From assembly GCA_907165065.1 (NCBI GenBank), contig OU015527.1, positions 21,961,686 to 22,025,685 on the forward strand: 64,000 nt of DNA, given 5' to 3'. This document shows, in pieces, positions 49,518 to 60,656 of the stretch. The stretch is from Caprimulgus europaeus (taxonomy: Eukaryota > Chordata > Aves > Caprimulgiformes > Caprimulgidae). The notes below the pieces were generated by a model. The model did not search any database. It was given only the letters and a program-made list of their open reading frames with translations, and was not told the DNA's origin. The position numbers were made by a program, and so were the translations under genes. Every line of letters begins with the position of its first letter. The stretch's first letter is position 1.

Positions 49518-50590
49518 AAGAAAAATGATTTCACCTGGGGTCCTGAGCAATGATGAGCCTTTGAACTAATCAAACAGGAGAGAGTCCATGCAGTAGCCCT
49601 TGGGCCAGTCTGGACAGGACAAGGTGTTAAAAATGTTCTCTACACCACAGGTGGAGACAATGGACCAACCTGGAACCTCTGGCAGAAAGCCCCAGGGGAG
49701 ACTCGACATCAACCCCTTGGGTTTTGGAGTTGTGGATACAAAGGGTCAGGGGCCTGATATACTCCAACTGAAAAAGAGGTATTGGCAGTGTATGAGGGAG
49801 TTCGAGCTGCTTCAGAAGTGATCAGTACTGAAGCACAGCTCCTCCTGGCACCCCAACCGCCTGTGCTGGGCTGGATGTTCAAAGGGAACGTTCCCTCCAC
49901 ACACCATGTAACTGATGCCACATGGAGTAAGTGGGTCTCACTGATCACACAACAAGCTCGAATTGGAAGCCGCAGTCACCCAGGAATTCTGGAAGTGATC
50001 GCAAATTGGCCAGATAGCAAGGATTTTGGAATGTCATCAGAGGAAGAGTTAACACATGCTGAAGAGGCTCCACCATACAATGAATTACCAGGTGATGAGA
50101 AATGATATGCCTTGTTCACTGATGGGTCCTGTCATATTGTAGGAAAACATCAAAGGTGGAAAGCTGCTGTATGGAGTCCCACATGATGAGTTGCAGAGAC
50201 TGCTGAAGGAAAAGGTGAATCGAGTCAGTTTGCAAAGGTAAAAGCCATCCAGCTGGCCTTAGATATTGCTGAATGAGAAAAATGGCAAATGCTCTACCTC
50301 TATACGGACTCATGGATGGTGGCAAATGCCCTGTGGGGGTGGTGAAAACAGTGGAAACAAAGCAATTGGCAGTGCAGAGGCAAACCCATCCGGGCTGCTG
50401 AGTTATGGCAAGACATTGTTGCTCGGCTTGAGAGACTGATTATAAAGACACATCATGTAGCTTCTCATGTGCCCAAAAGTCGAACCACTGAAGAACACCA
50501 AAATAATCATCAGATGGATCAGGCTGCTAAGATCAACGTGTCTCAAGTAGACCTGGACTGGCAACATAAGGGTGAAAAATTTTTAGCCTG
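49518..50590 (+). pseudogene. pol: ERVL pol connection and RNase H remnant
   Basis: The pol frame resumes after the stop at 49515 and is broken again by TGA TGA (49551-49556) and later changes. The RNase H domain is recognised by FTDGS (Asp at 50121-50123) and YTDSWMVANA (Asp at 50307-50309), two of the catalytic acidic positions, in the same frame as the reverse transcriptase. Further stops include TGA TGA at about 50184-50189 and TGA near 50274 and 50341. The domain would degrade the RNA strand of the replication hybrid; it cannot be made as one protein here. Confidence 0.8.
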
Positions 50591-51450
50591 ATGGGCCCAT
50601 GGCTCTTCAGGCCATCAAGGAAGAGATGCAACATATAGATGGGCTTGTGATTGAGGGGTGGACTTAACCATGGACATTATTGCACAGGTTATTTATGAAT
50701 GTGAAACGTGTACTGCAATTAAGCAAGCCAAGAGGTTAAAACCTATTTGGTATGGAGGGCGATGGTTAAAATATAAATATGGAGAGGCCTGGCAGATTGA
50801 CTATATCACACTCCCACAAACCCACAGTGGCAAGTGTTATGTGCTCACCATGGTGGAAGCAACCACTGGATGGTTGGAGACCTATGCTGTGCCCCATGCC
50901 ACTGCCTGAAATACCATGCTAGGCCTTGAAAAGCAGGTCTTGTGGCTACATGGCACCCCAGGCAGAATTGAGTTGGACAATGGGACTAATTTCTGAAACA
51001 AGTATCTATCTCATAGATACTTGGGCCAAAGAACATGGCATTGAGTGGGTGTACCACATCCCCTATCATGCATCAGCCTCCACAAAAGTCGAGTGATGCA
51101 ATGGGCTGCTAAAAACCACACTCAAAGCAATGGGTGGTGGAACTTTCAAACACTGGAACACACACTTAGCAAAAGCCACCTGGTTCGTCAACACCAGAGG
51201 ATCTGCTAACCGAGCCGGCCCTGCCCAATCAAGACTTTTACGTACTGTAGAAGGGGACAAAGTCTCTGTAGTTCACGTTAAAAATATGATGGAAAAACAG
51301 TCTGGATTATTCCTGCCTCAGGTAAAGGTAAACCCATTCGTGGTATTACTTTTGCTCAAGGACCTGGGTGCACTTGGTGGGTGATGCAAAAGTATGGAGA
51401 AGTCCAATGTGTGCCTCAAGGGAATTTGATATTGGGTGAAAACAGCCAAT
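50591..51450 (+). pseudogene. pol: ERVL integrase remnant
   Basis: The N-terminal zinc-binding part shows H-x-H spacing (HGSSGHQGR) and CETC (about 50700-50711). The catalytic core has Asp in QIDYIT (50799-50801) and Asp in ELDNGT (50976-50978), both in the reverse-transcriptase frame. The third acidic residue of the DDE triad (GAG, 51091-51093) is in the next frame, and a perfect 11-bp inverted repeat at 50999-51023 sits where the frame changes. Stops include TGA at 50652, 50907 and 50994. Integrase joins proviral DNA to host DNA; this copy is inactive. Confidence 0.82.
50999..51023 (+). repeat. 11-bp perfect inverted repeat in integrase
   Basis: CAAGTATCTAT (50999-51009) and ATAGATACTTG (51013-51023) are exact reverse complements around the 3-base loop CTC. 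The reading frame of integrase shifts by one across this site. Confidence 0.9.
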
Positions 51451-51911
51451 GAAGTGCATATCATCATTGCTATGGTGGTTGTGTATTATACTAAAGGCTT
51501 TATATTAAGAATTTCCTCAGGTTAATGAAGAAGGAACTCTAATAGAACCAGAGCTGGTGCCCAACAACTTCTTCAAGATCAATATCCTCAACCGGCAGAC
51601 CCTGAGCATAGACCATGCTAGATATGCCAGCTACAAGTTCCAGATACAGCATGCAACAGAGACTGCACACCATCCTCCTGCTGTGTCCAACATCACCTAC
51701 TGCATTGACTGTGCAACTTCCACATCATCTCTTCTGCCTTGAAAAACTGTTATGACAGATAGAACCCAAGGTAATGGACTAAATGGACTTAGACATTTTG
51801 AAGGAATGACCCATAAACTAAGGGAATGATATTTGTGTGTATATATGTGTGTGTATATATACATATAAAACCTGAGCATGATGTGAATGGTATGGAATAA
51901 GGGGTGGATAC
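51451..51911 (+). other. ERVL 3' region between integrase and LTR
   Basis: About 460 bases with one short open frame (51557-51742) but no env, transmembrane or dUTPase signature. A TG/TA microsatellite (about 51835-51866) lies in it. The last bases, AAGGGGTGGATAC (51899-51911), form a polypurine-rich tract directly before the LTR, the expected primer for plus-strand synthesis. Confidence 0.65.
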
Positions 51912-52573
51912 TGTCCTGGTTTTACCAGGATAGAGTTAATTTTCTTCTCAGTAGTTAGAAGAGCCCTGTTTTGTTTTCAGTTCAGACTTGCTTTGAGAAC
52001 ATCATTGATAAAAGTACTAATGTTATTAGTTGCTGCTGGAGCCCAAGGCCATTGTGTTTGGCTGGTTCACAGCTGCATTAGGACTGGGAGGGAGAAGCGC
52101 AGTGAATAGCAAAGCCCAGAACTGGCATTTGGATGTGCCAATGAAATATTCCAGATCATATCCCGTCATGTTTAGTGTATTACCCGGGGCAGACAGGAAA
52201 GGGGGGGTGGATTTGCACGGGTTTTCTCTCTGGCTCTTGCTCTTCTGGGATCCCAGTTTAGGTTTGAGATTGTTGCTCCTCCGGGATCGTTATCCAGGAA
52301 CAGGCCGGGTTTGTCAGTGGGTGGTGAGCAGTTGCACTGGGTTATCACTCATTTGCATATCTTATTACTGTTATCATTATCACTACTATTTTAATATTAG
52401 TTGGGGTTTTTTTTAAGTTTTCTTTTCTTTCTGTTATTAAACTGTTTTTATCTCAATCTACAAGCCTCCTAATTCTTGCCCCCAATCCTCTCTCCTATCC
52501 CCTGGGGTTGGGGGGGAGTGGGTGAATGGCTGTGTTGCTGCTAGCCAAGGGCTAGCCCAGTGAAACTATTACA
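51912..52573 (+). repeat. 3' LTR of the ERVL-like provirus
   Basis: 662 bp from TGTCCTGG to ATTACA, with TG...CA ends and a polypurine tract directly upstream. It contains an octamer ATTTGCAT (52351-52358), an AT-rich block with ATTATTA-like repeats (about 52360-52400), a polyadenylation signal ATTAAA at 52436-52441, and a C/G-rich U5 with a run of G at 52507-52516. Because the 5' end of the provirus is missing, no target-site duplication can be tested. It is unrelated in sequence to the LTR at 9716-11060. Confidence 0.9.
52436..52441 (+). promoter_or_regulatory. Polyadenylation signal in the ERVL LTR
   Basis: ATTAAA, a common variant of the AATAAA signal, placed after the AT-rich block and before a T-rich segment, as expected at the R/U5 boundary. 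Confidence 0.6.
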
Positions 52574-52935
52574 GAGATTAAGCTGTACATGGAGAGGTAG
52601 GGTCTTCTGCTCACTGTGTGTGACACTGCTTTCTGGATGGAGGCTGCTTCTCCAGTCTTCTTCTCAGTGAAAACAGACTTTGCAAAGTCTATGTAAGTGC
52701 TAGCACTAATGGTGGGTTTTTCTGAAGAGAGAATTCATTCTGCTCCAAGAGAAAGGCAAAAGTGCCACTGACTAATATAGGCAGCAGCAACAGCACTTTC
52801 TTGCCAGTGGAGATCTTTAAAGGGAATAACTTCAGAGGTTGCTCAGATGGGCTTTGGGTGGTAAGCTGGAAGTTTGGTTTCATCCAGAGGTGTGCAGGTC
52901 CCTTGCATGAGAGACAACTCATGTGGATGTGAAGC
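52574..52935. other. Spacer between the ERVL LTR and a CR1 copy
   Basis: About 360 bases of unassigned sequence; no gene or element end is recognised within it. Confidence 0.6.
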
Positions 52936-54063
52936 AGAGACATGGGGGGAGCAGCGGATGTTGTCTACCTTGACTTCAGCAAGGCTGTTGACACTGTCTC
53001 CCATAGTATCTTCATAGGTAAGCTTAGAGAGTGTGGGTTAGATAAGGGGACAGCGATGTGGGTGAAGAAGTGGCTCAATGGCAGAGCTCAGAGGGTTTTA
53101 ATCAATGGTGCAGAGTGTAGTTGAAGGCCTGTGGTTAGTGGTGTTCCCCAACGATCACTACTTGGTCCAGTTCTATTCAATAAATTCATCAGTGGCTTGG
53201 ATGAAGGGACAGAGTGTACCCTCAGCAAGTTTGCTGATGACACTAAACTGGGAGGAATGGCTGATGCACCGGAAGGCTGAGCTGCCATTCAGCGAGACCT
53301 GGACAGGCTGGAGAGCTGGTAAGAGAGGAACCTGATAAAGTTCAATAAGGGCAAGTATAGGGTCCTGCACCTGGGGAGGAATAACCCCAGGCAGCAGTAC
53401 AGGTTGGGGGTTGACCTGCTGGAAAGCAGCCCTGCAGAGAAGGATCTGGGAGTATTGGTGGATGACCAGTTGACCATGAGCCAGCAATGTGCCCCTGTTG
53501 CCAAGAAGGCAAATGGTACCCTGGGTTGCATTAAGAGGAGTGTGACCAGCAGGTCAAGGGAGGTTCTTCTCCCCCTCTACTCTGCCCTGGTGAAGCTGCA
53601 TATGGAGTATTGTGTCCAGCTCTGGGCTTCTCAGTTCAAGAGAGACTGGGAACTTCTGGAGAGAGTCCAGCAGAGGGCCACAAAGATGATTAAGGGGCTG
53701 GAGAATCTTTCTTATGAGGATAGACTGACAGACCTAGGTCTATTTAGCCTGGAGAAGAGAAGACAGAGAGGGGACCTTATTAATGTTTATAATAAAGGGC
53801 AGGTGTCAAGAGGATGGGGACAGACATTTTTCAGTGGTGGCCAGTGATAGGACAAGGGGTAGTGGGTAAAAACTGGAACACAGGAAGTTCCACTTAAACA
53901 TGACGAAACTCTTCTCTACTGTGAGGGTGACAGAGCACTGGAACAGGCTACCCAGAGAGGTAGTGGGGTCTCCATCCCTGGAGATGTTCAAAACCTGTCT
54001 GGACGCAACCTGCTCTGGGTGAACCTGCTTTGGCAGGCGGGGTTGGACTAGATGATCTCCAGA
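52936..54063 (+). mobile_element. CR1 LINE, long fragment with RT 3' half, tail missing
   Basis: A 1.1-kb plus-strand CR1 copy covering the second half of the ORF2 reverse transcriptase and part of the 3' UTR. It begins within the segment encoding DVVYLDFSKA and ends just after GGTTGGACTAGATGATCTCC. The usual last 30 or so bases and the 8-bp tail repeat are absent. Because CR1 copies by priming at its 3' end, the tail was probably lost by deletion after insertion. Confidence 0.93.
52942..53847 (+). pseudogene. CR1 ORF2 reverse transcriptase remnant
   Basis: One frame runs through almost the whole segment. Visible motifs are YLDFSKA near its start, the catalytic FADD at 53230-53241 (intact), and downstream [15 protein letters not shown] and [15 protein letters not shown], all typical of non-LTR retrotransposon ORF2. 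In-frame stops occur at 53122-53124 (TGA), about 53278 (TGA) and about 53320 (TAA), and the frame is lost after 53800. An intact protein would reverse-transcribe CR1 RNA at a nicked genomic target; this copy is a 5'-truncated, dead fossil lacking the endonuclease domain. Confidence 0.9.
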
Positions 54064-55188
54064 ACACATATTAAAGATGTGGCTCTGGTGTGAGTGTGCA
54101 CTGGAGTGACTCAGGGCAGAGGGCTGTCACACTCCTTTATCATTAGTGCTATGTGAGTGTAAAGCTGTATGAAAAGTTTACATGTTAGGACTCCCCTGAA
54201 TCTAAACCATCAAGTAGTAATCAAATCCATCACCTGAACTGATTCTGATTAAAGTGTAATTAATACAAGGTGGTGCAAACCAGATTTTTATATTTTATGT
54301 TTATTCACAACAGTATTTGTTGACTCTTGTTTAGATATGGGGGTTTTTTTTAAGTCTTTCAGGTCGGGGAAGCCTAGATAACTTCAATACTGATAAAAGT
54401 TATATTACAAGGCAGGCATACTCTGACTAAGCCTCTTGAGGAAAGAGTTTCCCATGCTGTGTCAAAATTTTGCAATTTAAATTTCCTCTGTCTTTCTACA
54501 TGGAAACAGCACCCCTGAATACTGCAGAACTTTTTGTGCAGAAGCCCGACTCAGACCTGAAGGAGTGGGTCCTCTTACAGGCGGTATATAAATCTCAGCA
54601 GGAAGTTTCTGTGACCTGGCCTTCTCCAGTTGCCTGAAAACTCCCCATTTGCTCTTAACTAGGTACCTAATGGTGAAAGCATTTACAAGCATAAGATGGG
54701 ACCAGAAGACAAGGCTTTTCAAGCTCATTTAACATTATTCCTATTAATACAACTAAAAAATACAGACAGCTGTATCTACATTCTGCACAACCGTTTTTGC
54801 TTTATACAGGCCCATAGTTCATTTGAAGCATAATTAAAAGAATTTTATGTGTTTCCTGTGACTGTCCAATTACAAATCCTACACCTATATTATCAAAGAT
54901 CTTTAGTATTTTTAGCAATTGGGCTCCTTTTCCAAGAATGTTTTCAGTCATACATTTAGAAATTTTCTCGAAAGTGAAAGTCTGCAACTGGGCACACAAA
55001 AAGATGGAAATAAGTTGCATACCTATTCAAGTGGAGTAACTGCATACGTATAGGTAAATTGAAAGTTAAAAGTAAATCTATCTCTGAGCAAAAATGTGAG
55101 GCGGCATGAAAGCTACCTTGGTTTGAAAGCTTTTAGTATATTTTGGTCTGATTTATACCCATTGTTCTCTGTAGTCAAGCACAGTCTC

Positions 55189-55217
55189 TACGTTCTATGC
55201 TGCACACATAGAACGTA
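55189..55217 (+). repeat. 11-bp perfect inverted repeat
   Basis: TACGTTCTATG (55189-55199) and CATAGAACGTA (55207-55217) are exact reverse complements around the 7-base loop CTGCACA. Each arm keeps a CpG, rare in this region. Confidence 0.9.
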
Positions 55218-58200
55218 CTGCAGAACTAACTGAAGGCTGATTCATTTTTGAAACAAAAATCTTCCAAGGCATATCTTTTACTATGAAACAGCCTTGCAAT
55301 AAAATATCTTCTACATAGCCTTGAGACCGCGGCAATGTTCTGGTCATTAGTGCAAGGTCTGAAAAGATTATGATAGGGAGCATGTCATAGGTTTCTTTGA
55401 ATCATTCCGTGCCTGCTAAATTGGCACAGCTCCAGCACCAATCCTGCCATTCTCTTTCCTCAGCGCTGCCCTGCCTGCACTCACGATGTTCATAGCACTG
55501 CTGAGGTTATGCACCACTTTATTCACGATGATGAGTGAAAACAGAGAATGGACTTGAAATGAAAAAGCCCATGGGAGCAGCTTGTTCAAACCTATCTCAT
55601 GGAAAGCAGAGCACTTGAACAGGCCGCACTGACTTAACATGCTTTTATCCTGCACCAAGTTCCAGTCTCAATTTCTCTGTTTCCCCCAAGGGCCAGTGTC
55701 TATCTGAAAGAGAAAGAAAATGCCTACATGTCTTTTTAAAAGTTACATAATGCAAAAAGAAAGCTGCAGCAAATCCTAACTAATTTTAGTTTGCTGAATT
55801 ATTCTTAAACTTATGCTCCTGGATTTAATCATACAGTAAAATAATCAAAAATATATACACTCATGCATACAGTCTGGGTGGTAACTTCTCAGAAAGTATT
55901 AAAGAAAAAATGCTGTTTTTTGCCATCATACCAAAATGAAAAAAGAGAAAAATACAAGGAAAGTGAAATGATTTGTCCCTAAATCATACATTTGGAACAT
56001 GACAGCTGGCAATTTGTTTGCAACATATGTGATTGGATTGTCTGCATGTTAAAAAAAAAAAAAAAGAAAGATGAATAGGAGACAACTTGTTGTAACCTGT
56101 CATATTTTCCTTTTTTTATGAGTAATCTAATCACTCCAAATTTATTCAGGCCTCACATGTTCTTCGTTGTATCCCATGACCTAATGAGAACTGTCAGGCA
56201 CTCACCCAAGCATGGACTGCACATCTCTTTTCAGAATTTCCTAGAACACTCCTGGGCATGTCCTACCAGGAAGATATTGGGGAACCTGCCCTTTTGTGCC
56301 TTAACAGAGTAAACAGCTGCCTCACTGTCTGCAGTAAAGCTGTAAGACAGACTAATTTGTACAATGCTAGAACAATCCATTTTAACCCGAAGTCTATCCT
56401 CACTAAAGAAAGTACTAGACTTCAACAGGGACAGGCATATTTTCCACATAATTTTGGAAGACTCATTTTTTTCATTTTCAGAATACATCTAATATCTGCC
56501 CACCATTATAGTTTTGCTCTGGTCACGGATAGGTCAGGGATCTTGCTCGCGATCTCTGCACTGTGCTGGCAAGCAAATTGAAGGGTTCTCACACCTGTTT
56601 TCCACAGGGATATGGGAAATGCTGGAATCCTTAAATCCCAGCAAATGTCATTTGTCTACTCTTTTTGGAGACAGAGGCTTAGGGCTGAGCTTTGTTTCAA
56701 GAGCAAAGATGAGCTCTTCTTCATGAAACTCATAATGGCTATTAACACAGGATCCTCCAGGTGCTCACCAGTGCCTTGGAGAAGCGAAAGATTGCAGAAC
56801 AGGAGCCAAAACTTCGGCATGGCAAAATTTAAGTGAGAAATAGCTTGACACAAAGCAGATGATTCCAAGGAGCAATGATGGTCAGCTGAAAAGAGGCAGT
56901 GCCTGAAGGCAGTTGTGGAGCTTTTGAAGTCAACCAGCGTTGAGTTGTTCTGATTTGAGTTGTGAAGTATGAACAACTGAGGACAGTGTACGAGTGTGAC
57001 ATCATGCTGCAAGGAGGGAGGAAGCCAACAACAACTTAGTAAATGATTTCCAATAGACAATCAAATAGTTGGCTATTAGACAAGCGAAAAAACACAGAGC
57101 AGATGTGCCTAGCTAGTATTTGCCAAATGAGAGCCCTGGTATAAATAGATAACTTCTATCCAGCCCATGGACACGGAAGTGCCCATTTGCTGTCATGCAC
57201 AGTCTGAGAGACTATGGCAATGAATGGCAGTGTGTATTTGATTATTCACTGTGCTGTAATCTATGAAATAACAGGGAATACATCACCACTGTCAGGAAGA
57301 GCAGCACAGCTCAGCTGTACCAAGCCCCTTCCCTGTCTGCTTGTATCAAATAAAGTCTGTCCTTTGACCTCCAAGGACCAGAGCTGCAGGCTCCATGGAT
57401 ATCTCATGTAAAGCTGAAAGGGGGAAGAGCAGGAGCAGGACCATGGCTCTTCTGAAGCCTTTAAAGACAGAAGTATGTCTGTACTGCAGCATTTTGCTTC
57501 TCTTTGTGAGGTTATTTTCCCTCCTGAGAAGAATGGAGGGGCTCTGAGTCTCATTGTGTCAATTATCAGCTTCCCCAAAGCTGAGATAATTAACAGCTGA
57601 GTCAATGAAGAGCAGTATTGCAGTCTAGCTTTTCCTAGCATGAGTGCTGCTTAGCTTCAATACCAGGGAAGAATACTCTCATGTTAGTGAGAGTGTGGGG
57701 CAGCAATGTATGGCGGGGAACTGCACTTGTTCCTCAGTTACATGCTCTACTAATCTCAGAGGGGAGATTACAACATATTTGTCAGTAACAAAGACAGAAT
57801 TTTTCTGATGATCCTCTGAAGATGGCTAGATGTACTTCTGTTATATAAAATACACTGGTTTGATGCTCAATAGAGAAGTCAGGATGCTTGCCAGAGATAT
57901 TATCACATAAGTGGCCAATGTACTTTTCACCACCTTTCTCCAGATATCAAATGGAATAAAATAATAAACCAGATTTCTGCATGGGAGACAGATAAAAAAT
58001 GTACCTTTCCACTGGTCAAGGAGGAACTATGGAGATATATTAAGAAGGTAAGGATTAGGGAGAGTGACAAAGGGGGAGGCAGCTTGAAACGGAAGTGGAT
58101 ATGTTCACAATGGATATATGTGTGGCCATGGGGCAGGAGAACACTGCTGTTCTGAATGCGAGGAGACAGTAGTCTAATGACATACGAGAGAGAAGGCAGT

Positions 58201-58476
58201 GGTCCACTTCATGCTCCATGTTGACCACTCGGTGACTGTTGCATGGGCAAGAGCTTGTTGGTTCTCAGTCTTAAATTCTGTCCTGCAGTGTGATGAACCT
58301 TCAGAAAGACAGAGCAAGTTGAACTCCAGTGTATTAAAGTTATTGTCATACTTTGTGATATTCTAGTTAAAATGTGCTGTGAAGCAGTAAAATGGGAACA
58401 CCTGAGTAACAGGAGTTTTCAACAGCTAAGCCTGCTTTGAAAATTCCTGGGAAGGTAATATTTTTTAAGCATGCAG

Positions 58477-58588
58477 ATTAATAATATAGTTAATATTAAT
58501 TAAATATACTTGTATTATTAATAAAAATTTTCTATGTATTCTTATGTATTATTAAAAATAATTGTATTATTAATGTATAATTAATAAA
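58477..58588 (+). repeat. AT-rich low-complexity stretch
   Basis: About 110 bases almost free of G and C, built from variants of TATTATTAAT and TTAATTAA-like words. No gene or element is recognised in it. Confidence 0.8.
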
Positions 58589-59729
58589 ACAGTTATCCTA
58601 TACCTCAAGAACATTGTGAAGTGACTCAGAATAGATAATTAGAATCTCATTAAGAAAATGAGCATGGTAGCAAAGCTATGAAAGAATTTTGTTGAGTAAT
58701 TAATCCTCTTTGACAGAACACATTACATATTTAATTTTAAGTAAGTTTCTTCTCTTTCATTTCCTATAAGCAATACTTTTAAACCTTTACAGTCACTGGT
58801 TAAAGTCAATGCTTTAAAAGAACAAACCATTTTTTTCTCCATCACAGCAATAACTCCAAGTCTAGCAAAAAAGTGCATTTGAAGGTAGTAAACAGCTGAG
58901 TACAAGAAGGAAGGCAGTCCTGTTGATGTCAGTGGGTAAATTTACACCTTGATGATTTAGGAAGTCCTCCCCATGGTGCTGCTCTAGCCTGCTCTTATCA
59001 AAGGGAGTTTATCACTGATTTAATGAGTCACATAATTAGAGTGTCTGTGATTTTGCCTGCTCTCACATTAGATAAAGAAAGCCATTTGTAGGTTTGATCT
59101 ATGAGATACTTCAGTGGAGACAACTGCATTGTCTAGAGATGTTAGATATGCTGAGGGAGCAAGCTTTATATCTAAGACTATAGTGCAATACTTAAGTGTG
59201 ATTTAAGCTTGATGATTTAAATGAGTTTTGAATAGGACTGTAAAACTGTTTGATAAAGGACAAGCAGAGAGTTAGGGCAGAGCAAGTCAGTAATTCAGGA
59301 CCTTTTGGCTACTGAATCTGTATTGATTTTGTTAGTGATTTGTGCCTCAGGTCTGTGAGAAAAAATTATAATCAGATAGATTTATGTACAAGATGGTGTT
59401 ATAAAATACAAGTAAGTCTCGCTTTGTACTAGACATGCACTGTTCACATTAATTTTGAAGTCAGCCTCCTTCCTGGACTGTGTCTTCTCTGGTTTGTTCT
59501 GGGGAGAATCTTTAAAAGTACTGCTCTGGGAATTACAAGAGTAGGGCTCAGTTCTGTACTTTGCTTCACATATGCTTGTAAGCTCTTCAGCACTTCTTAT
59601 TTCTCACATCCAAAGGGTGGAGGTCATACTACATCCTTGTTTTGATGGATAGTCTGAGGATAAACAAACCAGGATGCACTGGTCTTCTGTGATATGAGGA
59701 CTGAAACCTACTCATACCTGAGTAACACT

Positions 59730-60022
59730 CAGCTTCATGGAGAAAAGTAGGCTGAGGGGAGACCTCACTCTCTACAACTACGTGAAAGGAGGGGGTTGGT
59801 CTGTTCAACCAAATAACAAGTGATAGGACAAGAGGAAACGACCTCAAGTTGTGCCCAGGGCAGTTTAGATTGGATATGAGGAAGAATTTTTTGCCTGAAA
59901 GGGTTCTCAGGCCTTGGAAGGGGGGTTGCCCTCCTCCAGGGTAGTGGAGGAGTCCCCATCACTGGAGGGATTTAAGAGTTGTGTAGACTTAATGCTTAGA
60001 GATATGGTTTGGTTCGGGACTT
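59730..60022 (+). mobile_element. Older CR1 LINE, left part (interrupted)
   Basis: Plus-strand CR1 3' portion: GGAGAAAAGTAGGCTGAGGG, then a GATAGGACAAGAGGAAACG segment, then a TTTAGATTGGATATGAGGAA segment and GGAGGAGTCCCCATCACTGG, ending inside the 3' UTR where a second CR1 is inserted. The remainder continues at about 60583-60656. Confidence 0.88.
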
Positions 60023-60578
60023 AGAATCATAGAATCATAGAACGGTTTGGGCTGGAAGGGACCTTAAAGATCATCCAGCTCCAAACCCCCTGCCATGAGC
60101 AGGGACACCTTCCTCCAGACCAGGTTGCTCAAAGCCCCATCCAGCCTGGCCTTGAACACTTCCAGGGATGGGGCATCCACAACTTCTCTGGGCAACCTGT
60201 TCCAGTGTCTCACCACCCTCACAGTGAAGAATTTCTTCCTAATATCTAATCTAAATCTCCCCTCTTTCGGCTGTAAAGCCATTTCCCCTTGTCCTGTCAT
60301 TAACTGCCCTTATGAAAAGTCCTTCCCCAGCCTTCCTGTAGGCCCCCTTCAGGTACTGGAAGGCCACAATAAGATCTCCCCGAAGCCTTTTCTTCTCCAG
60401 GCTGAACAGCCCCAACTCTCTCAGCCTGTCCTCACAGGAGAGGTGCTCCAGCCCTCGGATCATCCTCGTGGCCTCCTCTGGACTCGTTCTAACAGGTCCA
60501 TGTCTCTCTTGTGTTGGGGGCTCCAGAAATGGATGCAGTACTCCAGGTGGGACCTTACGGGAGCAGAGTAGAGGGCAG
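60023..60578 (-). mobile_element. CR1 LINE inserted inside another CR1
   Basis: Minus-strand CR1 copy whose 3' end lies at 60023 with the reverse-complemented tail AGAATCATAGAATCATAG, followed by GGGCTGGAAGGGACC. Its body runs back through the 3' UTR and the C-terminal part of ORF2; the minus strand is open for 70 codons (60463-60251) with [16 protein letters not shown], a hallmark of the CR1 C-terminus. The 5' end is truncated near 60578. It is better preserved than the CR1 it interrupts. GGACTT at 60017-60022 and AGACCT at 60577-60582 may be an imperfect target duplication, but the match is weak. Confidence 0.93.
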
Positions 60579-60582
60579 ACCT

Positions 60583-60656
60583 GTCAGTGTGAGTTTAATG
60601 ATTGGACTTGATGGTCTTAAAGGTCTTTTCCAATTGAGGCAATTCTGTGATTCTGT
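60583..60656 (+). mobile_element. Older CR1 LINE, right part (continuation)
   Basis: The interrupted CR1 resumes with TTTAATGATTGGACTTGATG, GGTCTTAAAGGTCTTTTCCA and ends in two ATTCTGTG-type repeats (about 60640-60657), the CR1 3' tail. Together with 59730-60022 it makes one copy. Confidence 0.88.

Larger units (their letters stand above)
47449..52573 (+). mobile_element. 5'-truncated ERVL-like endogenous retrovirus with 3' LTR
   Basis: A plus-strand provirus remnant in the order gag, protease, reverse transcriptase, RNase H, integrase, short 3' region, polypurine tract and 3' LTR. No 5' LTR or leader is found and no env or dUTPase is recognised. The LTR type (TGTCCTGGTTTTA start, ATTAAA signal, AT-rich ATTATTA tract) and the pol sequence fit a class III (ERVL-like) family common in birds. 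The reading frames carry several in-frame stops and frameshifts, so the copy is defective. The pol order and motifs are well preserved, which suggests moderate age. Confidence 0.88.
54070..59728. other. Intergenic, no gene recognised
   Basis: AT-rich sequence with short open frames. It contains the hairpin at 55189-55217, an A-run near 56050 and an AT-rich stretch at 58477-58588. The 134-codon minus-strand frame at 57060-56656 has no recognisable domain. Confidence 0.6.

Noticed and set aside
51557-51742. Possible env or accessory gene of the ERVL-like element
   Set aside because: Only 61 codons, no signal peptide or transmembrane segment; more likely non-coding 3' sequence of the element.
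57561-57592. AATTATC-AGCTT / AAGCT-GATAATT imperfect inverted repeat
   Set aside because: Short stems broken by a 2-base bulge; expected by chance in AT-rich sequence.
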